Positions 30,001 to 42,000 of a stretch of 64,000 bases of DNA are shown here, in pieces (the first letter of the stretch is position 1; each line of letters begins with the position of its first letter). The DNA comes from Psoroptes ovis. Its lineage: Eukaryota; Arthropoda; Arachnida; Sarcoptiformes; Psoroptidae. A program made the translations under genes and the position numbers. The notes beneath the pieces are model-generated. The model saw only the letters and a list, made by a program, of their open reading frames with translations. It made no database searches and was not told the origin of the DNA. The DNA lies in assembly GCA_002943765.1 (NCBI GenBank), contig PQWQ01000002.1, positions 4,774,001-4,838,000 of the forward strand. Direction: 5' to 3'.

Positions 30001-33000
30001 AAATAATAGTTGAAGGTGGCAGCGGTCGTCGCCGTGGTGGTGGTGATGATGATGGTGGTCAGTGACCGTTTATTTTCAATGTGTCATTCTCATCATCATC
30101 ATCATCATCGTCATTATCATCAAACCCCATTCGACAACGACATTATATTGTTTAGTTTATCATGATGATGATGATGATCATCATCATTCAACCGAATAGT
30201 TATTATCATTGAATGATGATGATCATGATGATGAAATATATTTTCATTTGAAAATATACAAATATCATAAATTTTTTTTTTTGAAAATTGGTAGACCATC
30301 AAGTATCATATGATGAAAATATAACAATGGATAGCAGAAAATAGTTACTTTTTATGATTATTTTAACCATAAAAAAACAAACAAGTGAATGAAATTTTAG
30401 GCATTTTTTGTTCAAATAAAACAAAAATGAATAAACAACATATGTGAACACATATGAATCCATTCATCCATCCAATCAATGATGATTATGGTCGTATCAT
30501 CATCGACAAGCTAAAAGATGAATGAATGAATGAATAAACAAACGACCGAAAACAAATGGAAAAAATCAAGTCTTATATTGTCAATCAAGTAATCATTTTC
30601 GAACAAAATGAAAGGGTTAAATATTTGAAGTTTAAAGCTAAAAAATCAAGAAAATGCACAAATATTCTTACTGTGTCCAATCGATGAATGGCTGACTACT
30701 GGTTTGTTTTCGAGCAAAAAAAAAAGTTTTCAATTCATTCTTTTGGCTTTAACAACAACAAATGATCAAGTATTGAATACTTCAATACACAACGACAGGT
30801 TTTTTTGGATGTTGTTTGAACTTCAAAATTTGATATCAAAAGTTTAATTCATTGAAATTATTATTCATTATTGAAAAAAACAATGAATTCATCATACATA
30901 CATACGAAAGGAGCATCGAAAGAGTATGTAAAATAATGAAAAAAAATCTTTGAAATCATTGTTTTATTCAAAAAATACACGCAGACATCAATTTCAATTC
31001 ATGATTCAATTCAATTCCAATCACTATGCATCAAATATGTTTTATGTAACAAAAGAGTGAAAAACTCTTGATGAGTGTATTCATGTATTTTATGTTTTTT
31101 CCAAGTTCACTGTTATTATTCGACAAGAAAAAGTTAACTATTTTACACGAAAAAAAATTGATTATTTATTCATGTTTTTTTTGCAGTTATTTGAGATATG
31201 AAAAACATGAAATGAAACATGTTTACATCGAAACATAACGCATCAAATATGCTGATTGTACGGTTTCGTTTCAAATTATACATTTGAAAATGTTGTTTTT
31301 TATGCAGATGAAGATAAAAATCAAAGAAAAAATTAAATTCAATGAAGAATGAATGAATTGAATAAAAAAATTCTAAACATTCAATATTGAATGTGGCCAT
31401 TTCGAACATTTGAATATGGATTAAGAAGAGAATTCCGACTTGAAATTCAATTAATTCAATAACAAAGAAAAATTACCGAAAATCCGAAACCCGCACAAAC
31501 AAACGAACAGAGAAAAAACAAGATTGTCTGGTCAAAATGATCAGTAATAATATGAATTCAAAAGAAAATGAACAACTATGGAAAAGGCAGCATTAATATT
31601 AATCGGACAAAAAGGGGATCGAATCGATGCTACAAGCCTTTATTTTCGAAAGAATTATATTCATTTTTGATTAAAATAAACAAAGAATACTTATTAAAAT
31701 TGACAATTGTACATACACATTGTACATCATCCATCAGAATTATTATAATTTTTTTATTATATATTTTTATCCTTTGAAATCGTTGTTATTATTATCATTT
31801 TCATGATTATATCACTAAAACATGCACACACACAAATACACACACACACGCAAATATGTAAACATCCTCCGCATTATTATCATCATCATCATCCAGATTG
31901 TAAATGTTTAAAGGCGTTTTTCGCTGCGAAAAACATATGGATAAACATAGGAATAACTAAAAAAAAACATTATTCTGTATCACATCACAATGGTGACTAT
32001 GATGATAATCGCTAATGAAAAGAAAAAGAAAAAAAAAATTCCCATCAAAAAACTTTGAAAAACGATATCAAAAAATATAATTGGCCTGAAGTAACAAGGT
32101 GTTTTTTGTCGAGAAAAAAAAATCACAAAGGTATGATAAATTTAAAAATTGGTACTACAAGCGAATAGGCAAAAACAAATCATAATCAAATTGAATTTCT
32201 TCTTTCACAAATTTTGCATTCAAACAAAATACACAGGAAAAAAGCCCAAAAAATGCTGATATCTGAAAAAAAACAATGAAGGAATATCATGAAAAAAAAA
32301 TCAATTTTAAAAATTAAACGGCCAAACTAATACTGATTATGATAATGATAAAATTCTAGGCACAATTTCCATTGAATTCTATGGCTGAAATGAATTTACA
32401 TTTTTTTTTTTTTTTTGTATTGTACCCATATATAAGATATTTTGAATATTTTTTTTGTTTAAACTCAAACAAACAAACAAACTCATGAATGAATAAATAA
32501 ATAAATAAATATTATCATAAAAGAATAGCTTAGAAATAATAATAATGATAATAATGGCGATAATAATAATCAAACTAATGGAATTTTAGATATTATTATC
32601 CATTTATTTATTTATTCATATTTCTATTTCAATTCATTTTATTGTATTCTTTAATATTTTTTTTAGTACAAATTCTCGATATTTTTAAGTGCATATTTTT
32701 TGTTTTTAAAATCAATATATTATGAAGGTTAATGTGAATAATAATAATAATTTTTCGTTTATTCATTATTTTTAGTATATTTTCATAAATATAATGCCTA
32801 GGCTATTGCTTTCAATTTTTCCATATTTTGTTTTCGAATTTTTTGGACAAAGCAGTATTTCCACGAGGATTATAATGGAAACATTATATTCTTGCATATT
32901 TAATAAAAATAAGAACGATAAATTATAAATTAATTCTGGACGCTACGACTCACAATAGAATCACTGAATATTTAAGCAGTTGCGAAAAATTCTGAAGAAA

Positions 33001-36000
33001 TTCTCGCAACAATTAATCCAATTGAAATGTTTGTGGCAACGAAGAAGAAACAAGAGAACAAACATATTGAAACACATTGTAAGAACATTCTTAATATTAC
33101 AAACAATTATTTTGATTTCTTTTCTGAAATTTGTTGGCCATAAATTTATGCGAAACAAAATAAACATTCACAGACAATACACGTTGCGACATGGATTCAT
33201 TTTTATTTCTACTTTACTCAAAATTTTGCAAATCAAATTATCATTTGATTGATATCAATTTTTTTTCCATTATCTTTCGAGCAACAAATACATGATTGAA
33301 TATAATATATTGAGAAAAAAAAATTATCATTCGATATAATCAGTCAGAATAGTCATCATATGAATAAATAAATGATTTCATTTTATTACAAAATAATTGA
33401 AAAATAATCATTTTTTATGATACTTTGATCACAATCATCATCATCATCATCATAATATCAACATCAAACATTTACAATCTTGTAATAAAAATAATAATTG
33501 GAAATGAAATTGAATGTTTACAATCACATTAAAATCATTTTATTATTCCAAATTTATTATTTTCATGAGATAAACGTAATTTTATTCGATTTCATTTGAA
33601 AATAAATATATCAAAATCCAATTGATTTTTTTTTTTTTTTTTTTTGGAAAATTCAAAATTAAAGAAATTATTTCATTATAATCAATGAGTTTTGTCTCTG
33701 ATTTTCATCAATCAATCAATCATAAATTGATTTTATTTGATTTCATTTCAAATCAAATAAAATAAACATTAAAAGCATATAATTTTATTTTCAAAAATTG
33801 AAGGCATCTACTTAAGATACTCAATTCAATGATAAACATATTGAAATGAGTTTTATTTTTTTTACTCACAAAAAAAAAATAAGCACGATACACAATCATC
33901 AAAGAAAAAATCGTTTCATTTCAATACCAATTGTAATTGTGTTTGTTATAATGAACAGACATATTGTGAAACGTTTCATTTATTTATTTATTTGAAATTT
34001 CAAGTCAAGTGCAACGACAGCAAATTGTATGATTATAATAATAATGTGTACGTATATACCAGTTTGACAGGTGGATTTTGTTTTGTTGTTTGTTTGGTTG
34101 GTTGGGTAAAAAATATAACTGGTAAATGCAGTAAGAAAATGAATAAGAAATGAAATGAAATAAAATAAGAAAAACGATTAAATTACATTTGTGCACCGAA
34201 AAAATCAGCTAAAGAGCGGGAGAGAGAGAGACCCAATAATTTTTTCTAATATTACTGAAAACCCAGAAAAAATATTTTCCACTGCAAAAAATGTGGTCGA
34301 GGTCAACAACAACAGCAGCAGCAGATAATAACGTCGATGGCAAGAGCCTGTAACAGCTACAACAACAACAAACGACGACAAAAAAGGCCAAATGGTCCTG
34401 GGAATTTTCAATTGCTTTCAATTTATTATTATTATGATTGCAATTATTACAGTTTCAATTTATTTTTCTCTCTCTCTTTCTAATATTTGAAAAAATATAT
34501 ATTTCTTATGGCCATTTACAAACAAAAATTATCTTGAACAATTATTACAGATGATATTGTTTTTTGTAAAAGCATTATTTGGAAGGAAAAAAAATCGAAG
34601 AAAAAACAAAGAAAAAATCAAATCAAAGAAATAGAGACAAGATGAACAAACTTGTGTGTGGATAATGCTGGTGGACAAAACAAGCAAATAATCAAGCAAA
34701 CAACAAAAAGAACAAATTTTCAAAAATTGAAAAAAAAACAAGCAAAACAAAGTTGAATTCAAGCTCTAAGAGGCAAGCAGCTAAGCAACTCCAAGTACAA
34801 CATTTTCAAACTTGAAAATGGGGAAAAAATAATTTTTCTTCTTGAAACCAGTTCGAATAATTGAGCGAGAGAATTTATTTTTTGCACTAAAACATTCATT
34901 GAACCCCTTGAAGCTTAAAATAATTATTATTTTTTTTTTCGTTCAATAACAGCAACAACAATCACTTCGTTTCTATCCTTAATTGAATAATGAGAAAATG
35001 ATGATAATAATAACGATTTCAAGGATTTCTTAGTTTTTTTCATAGGGATTTTCATTTATTTTTGTTGTAAATCTTGGAATATTCTTAGAATCAATGTTAC
35101 ATTCAAATTGTTATTGTTTGAATGGTAGAAAACATGGAAAAAATTCCAAGAAAGAACATGAATTTCATATTTTAATAACCCATTCTCAAGATTTTAAATT
35201 TGAAAATGGTCGATTATCGTTGGTTAGCTGTGAGAAAATGAAAAAGAAATCGAGGAACTAAATGATAATTTTTTCATTTTGCAAGTAGAATACACGCATT
35301 AGATGGGGAGCTATTCAATAATAATAATATTATTATCTAAGGCTTAGATTCTAAGCTAATGAATATTATTTAAGCTTCAAAGCATTCATTTGAAAAAAGG
35401 TGTACAAAGATTAAAACAATATTCAATTGTATAAAATCAAGAATTGTGAGAATTTTCTTTTTAGAAAAATAAATAAATAAATATTCATTTTAAAACATAA
35501 ATTCAAATACAAATGAATGACGCCCATCCGAATCAAATTCTAAGACATCGAATGAAAAAAAATTCTAAGAATCAAAAATGAATCCTGGAAAATGAGAAAA
35601 AAAAAATCTGAATCAATCTTCAAATTCTTTGAAAAGATGGGCTCATTCATGAAAAAAAACTGGTTTGTTCAATCTAAAACTGATTGCAAATGGATTCTCC
35701 ATGGTTCTTGTTGGGAGCCAACAAAACAAACATGAATCCACATCGTTTGCTAAGTATTATTCTGTAAGTGTGTGTGTGTTTTGGCAAATCAAATGATGAT
35801 TATCGTCGTCGAAGCAACATCGACAACAGAATTCAGCTTCAGAAAAAAATACAGAAAAACATAAAGCACCAGCGAACATTTCAGCGAATGATGGGAGAGC
35901 TAAACCAATAATGATGATGGTTATAATCATAAATATAAGAATAATATAATGATAATGCGAATTATATCATTTATTCATTCATTCATTTTATAAGCGATAT

Positions 36001-39000
36001 AATAAAAGGAAGAAGCTTAATGATGAACAATGATAATAATAATAATAATAATAACAATTTCAAGCGATTTATAATCGATTCTTTGCAGTTGAAATGAAAC
36101 GAGAAAAATAAATACAATTTGAGTTTAATTCTTATTAAAGAATCTTATGGAATCCATTTCTCCTTAGCACAACCAAACACAAATACTAATCATACAACAT
36201 TTCCAAACGATTCTTCGCTATATTTAGTCAATGTGCATGTATATTTTTGGCGAGTTTTGATGCAAGCATTGCTTGCTTTTCTTGCCACAACATATCTTCG
36301 TTCAATATCATCAGCAGAAGCAGTATCAGTGTAGGGATAAAAGGCAAAATACTGCAATAATAAGCCAAAAAGATATTCTTATGATTGAAAAATGAAAAAC
36401 CTGCTGATGCCAACCCTATCTTCGTTGCTTTCTTCGTCGAATATTTCGAATAAATATTATTCCATGACTTGTCAGTGGAATATCTTCTTAAAATTTTGTA
36501 AAATTTCAAATTTTAATCCATTCATTCATTCATATTATTTCATATCATCATCATCATCATCATCATAATCATAGCCTTCAACTATTCTTCTTCCACACCG
36601 AGTTGCCGAGTGGCAAAAATAAAATTTCAAAGCTTTCAAATGTTTGAAATTCATTAAATGCCAAACGATGCTTTTTGGTGGTTGTATTCTTCGAAATCTT
36701 TGAAAATCATTGATTTACATATATACATATACAAACAAATTTGAATCGAAAATGAAAAACATTTGAAACATGAAATGAAATGAAATGATGACAAACAAAC
36801 AAACAAACATTCAACAATGATGATGGCTGATGGCAGTTGTAGAATATTATTTGTTGTTATCATCATCATCATCAGAATTAGAATTAGAATCAATTTTATT
36901 TCCATGGAATTTCGATAGGGAAAAGAACAACAACAACAACAATGACAATAATAACAATTTGTTGTTGTCGTTGTTGTTGTGCGCCTACTCGAAAAAATGA
37001 TGGAATTTTTTTTTTTTCGTTGATCATTCATTCATTCATTTATTCAATTCAATTCAATTCATTTCTTGTTCGTTTGTGTACAATTCACAATTCTTTTGTG
37101 TAGAATTTATTTTTATATTATTATTATTATTATTATTATTATCATTCAATTCAATTCAATTCAATTCCTGTTCATTGTTCATTCATTGTGTTTTGAATGG
37201 GAGAAAAAAAAGAAAAATTCTTCATTCAATTTCAAACAAAAATAACGATATAGTTTAATTTTTCTTTTTCTTTCAATTTATTTTTTTTCATTTGTTCCTT
37301 TGTTGTTCATTGATTCATTCATTTATTTCATACTCTAACAACAATCGAATCGATTCAAAATTCAATTTCATGCGCTTTTCTTCATCGAACCATTTTTTCC
37401 TGGAAACAAAATTTTTTACCAGAATCCAAGAAGTTTGAAGAAAAAATGAGGGCCAAATACAAGTGCATTCGTACATATATTGGCAAAAATATATGCGCGA
37501 AACGAATGAATGTGGAGAATAAATTCTGGAAATTCCATCATTCAATTGCGTTCATTCATTTCTTCTATTCTTTGCTGGATATATTATTTTGCAACTAGTA
37601 TTTTTGATAAAAAAATTCACATTTATTCCATTACCATTATCATCATCATCATTGAATACATAGGGAATTTTCATTTTTTTTGCATCATTTGTGGATTTTT
37701 TATTTTTTTTTTTTGGGAAAATGAAAATGTGTATTAGAATCAAATAATGGCGGGCACACATTGTATTATATATGGTACAATATATGGATAATGGTTGCTG
37801 CTGCTGATGTTTGCTTTATTTTCAAGATAAATGGGAAAAAAAATTCATCATTGAAACTGATGAAATTATATGTGAATTTATTTTACCGGCAAATTTTATA
37901 TTATTTATTCTTTTTGGTGTACACAATTTCATTGTTTTCTCTCGACAAATAGACAAAATTCTATATATACATCAGTGTGTGTGTGTGTGTGTGTGCAAAT
38001 GTACTGAAGGATATTTTGGCCAAAATAATGAAAAACTGATGAAATAAAAAAAAAATTGGAAAATGCGTCGTTCATCGTCGAGCGAAATTTCTTCATTAAA
38101 AAATGAGACTTTTTCTGAGAAAAAGCTCCAAAATGATGAAGAAAAAAAATGCCAAGAATCCAGGAAATTTGAATCATTATTAATCAGCAACAACAAATCA
38201 ATGTTGGAAGGCATTGTGTGTGATGAATTCTAATAAAGTTTGAATGAAATTTTTAAAAATTTCGTTCAACAGAAATTCAATTCAGTAAAATTAATAAATA
38301 AACAAATAATTTATTGAATGAATGAAAGAATAATTTAATCAATTTCACTGTGAGATTGGTAAATCGAAAGAATCCATATAAAATGAAATCACATGATGTC
38401 TAAAGATTAAAGATTTATTGGATTGATTTGTTTTTTTTTTCTTCAATTTCAACAAAAACAAATTAAACGCACAAAAATCACCAAAAACATCAAAAAAAAG
38501 GAAAAAAACAGAATCAAATCGAAGCCAAATGAATTCAAATTGAAATTAATAAAGAAAAAATACATGATAATTCTATGGGCAAATTGCATGAAATTCAAAA
38601 AAATATTGCATCCAAAACGAATGAAACAAAACAAAAAATCCAGGACACACTTGAAAAAAATATAATTCAAACGAAATTACATTTGATTTTAGATCAAAGG
38701 AAACATTTGAAATTTTGAAAAAAAAAAATAAAATTTCAAAGAGAACAAACGAGAATGGTTTAAAAAAAAAAAGTAAATTTTTAAAATTAACAAAAATTTT
38801 TTTTTTCATTTCAAAAGTTGCAATTTACAAAAAGCAAATAATAATAATGATGGAGCGAAAAACAGCCAGAGAAAAAAAAATCCAATTCAATTTGAAGCAG
38901 CAGCAGCCAAAGTTTGCTGTTGTTGTTGTTGTCGTTGTTCACCGTTTGTTTATTTTTCGATTATTTCAATTTATTTTTATTTTTTCTTTCAGTTATTTCA

Positions 39001-42000
39001 TTATTTTCTCGTTTTTTTTTTCTTTCGAATGCTGAGTTGGAACAAACGACAACAACAACAACAACAACGACAGTCATAAAAAGCATGTGGAGAAGCATGG
39101 TGAATTTGTGCTTAAATAAAAAAATTTTGACTGCTTGCTGCTTTGCTCCATATTAATATTTTTAAAAAAATAAAATAATGCTGCTTCAAATGAGATTTGT
39201 TCAAGAAAAAAAAATTTAAAATTTTAAAATTTCAAAATTTTATCTTTGTTTAAATTTAAAATTAAAAAAAAAAAAAAAAAATAAAAAATAAATTTAAAAA
39301 TGCCGTACATTTTCGAATAGATCGAAACACATACATACACACATAAAGATATGAAACATGAAATAATACTCATTTATGTTTGTTTGCATTCGAGTGTGGA
39401 GGAGTGGGTGACTGGCAGAGCAAGAGAGAGCGAGAGAGACAGATAAAGAGAGGAAATAAATTTCAGAGAAAAAAAATTGAAGAGGGGAAAAAACTAATTT
39501 TCCATCCATCCATCCATCCAGTCGACCATCCATCTATCCAGCCATCCATTTATTCATTCATTCATTCATTCACAGTTCAATTGAAATTTGAATCATTTTA
39601 AACATGAGCGAAAAATCATTTTTTTTGCCATTTTGCCATTCCAAACATCCAATATTTTTACAAAAAAACGCTTCGTATACGCAAGCGTTTAATGCTTTCG
39701 AGCAAAAAATAAAATTATCATTTTTGTTCGTTACACGGAGGGCAAACAATATATATTGAAGAGCACAAAGATACGATTGAAATATAGCAGCAAAAAAAAA
39801 GAGAGCCCTTATATAATAGGTTGTCCGGAAAATTTTTGCCGATTATATCGTAAGAAAATAATGAACTTATCGGACAACCTAAAATTTTCTAATCATTATG
39901 TTTATGTTTGTGCATACTATTTCAAAGTTTATATATTCACATACAATTACAATAACGAGAAAAAAAAGGACGATCTGACAAATTATTTTGTTTGAACGAA
40001 CGAAATTTGAAAACAAGAAACGCATGCGTTTCAATGAATCATTCGTTTTGCTATTTGTTATATTTGTTATTTGATTCATCATCATCAAAACTCATATATA
40101 AATTTCGAAAGACAAAAAACAAGCAGAAACAACATTCAAGAGATCTTTGAATATCAACTTTTTTTAATAATATTTGATTTTCGTACATTTTCTCTTTTTG
40201 AAATAAAATTTGATATTTGAACAAAATTCACCACCACCAACCAACCAACCACCATTATCTTATACACATTTACATTGAATCGTGGAAGAATATATATATA
40301 TATTCAAGTTATGAGTAAGACTTTAACACCATTAACATCAGCCATCGACCAAACTAAAAACAACAACAGCAGCATCAGCAGCAGCAGGAGGGAATTTCAT
40401 TGGTTGGCAATATACATTTGGATATAAATTATTTTCTCTCTTTCTTTCTACGAAACACATACACACATGCCAACCTTTATTATTTTTCTCTTTTTTTTTC
40501 ATTCAAAATTTTATTATTATCATCATCATTGGGAAAATGTAGAAAATGGCAAAATGAAATGAAATGAAATAAAATACAGCACCATAATATTGGGGTTGTC
40601 CCATAAATTCTTGTCGTTTTTTTTTCAATTTTTTTCATTCGAAAAATGGCAAGAACTTATGGGACAACTTAATACAAAATAATAATGAGCTTTTGAATGG
40701 TTCGATGACGATTATTTTTGCTTGGTTATTTTTTCAAACAACTTATATATATGTTCATGATATTCAAGATATATAAGCAATAAGCAAGTATATATATATA
40801 TATGATTTTCTATACACATATTATATTTTGGCTATTAAATTTACTTGAATTTCAATTTTTTCTATCTGTTTTTACTACTATTCAATGTGATATTTATTTC
40901 TCGTTCGCTCTCTCTCTTTATTTTTGATTATTTCTTCGAAAAATTATAATAATAATAATACAAATGTTATTTGAAATTATATTTCATTGAAATAGTTAAA
41001 TAGACACACGTGAGAGGTGGAGTGTGGCCTTTTTTTTCTGTTGTTGTTGTTGTTGCTTTATCTTATTTCACTAGAAAAATACACATTCATATATATCATA
41101 AATGACACAAAGCTTAGTCAATGTTGTTGTTGTTGTAATTCGTAGATAGTTGGTTTTGTTGGTGTCGACGACGACGACGACGGCTACGAAGAAGAAGAAG
41201 AGGACGATGTCGATCGATCGACGATGATGATGATGATGAGAGATATGGATAAAATTTTGAATGGTGGAGTTTTCAAAGCTCATGATGTTGTTGTTGTTGA
41301 TGTTGTCGTTGATGATAATGATTAGTTTATTGAAATAGAAATAATAATAATAAAATGCAGCCAGGAGGGAATCGAAAATGATGATGATGATGATGATAAT
41401 AGTAATAATAATAATAATGTTTTATGTAGAACACCACACACACATACACACAATACAAAGTCGAATTTGAAAAATAAATGGATGGATGGATGGGATGATG
41501 GCGGTGGTGATGGTGGTGGATGGATGGATGGATGATTATGTTGACGATCCGTACAATGTAAACGGTGGAGTTGCCATGCACACACAAACACACACACACA
41601 CATACATTGATGGGCCAAATGTGTTGTTTGTGTGTATATAAATTACAATGAAAAAGAGGAGAAATAAAGCAACGAAAAATAAAAAAAAAAACTGCACGAA
41701 TGTTTTTGAATGAACAAAATGAATGAATGAATGAATGAGCGAAACGAAATAATATAAATTCAAATATACACATACATCATACATACATACACATAAGCAC
41801 ATAAATGTGAATTTGGCGAGAAATGAAATAAAATAAAATGAAAAAAATATAAAGAGGCGAATGCAAGCAAGCACACACCGGAGGGAATGGAGTAATCATT
41901 ATTTCACATTTTGATCATTTCATTTTTTTCTACGCTGACTAAAATGAATAACCATATCACCACCACCATAGCCCTGTTGGCCGGCCACTGCCATACATTA

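Noticed and set aside
32961..33252. Overlapping open frames on both strands in spen intron 1
   Set aside because: Several frames are open at once and none resembles a protein; this looks like chance in a less repetitive patch.
36598..36615. tRNA-like D-arm sequence GTTGCCGAGTGGC
   Set aside because: No matching anticodon arm, T-arm box or acceptor stem follows.
41327..41874. Long minus-strand frames rich in His, Ser, Tyr and Cys-Val runs
   Set aside because: They are translations of GGAT, GAT and CA/GT repeats.
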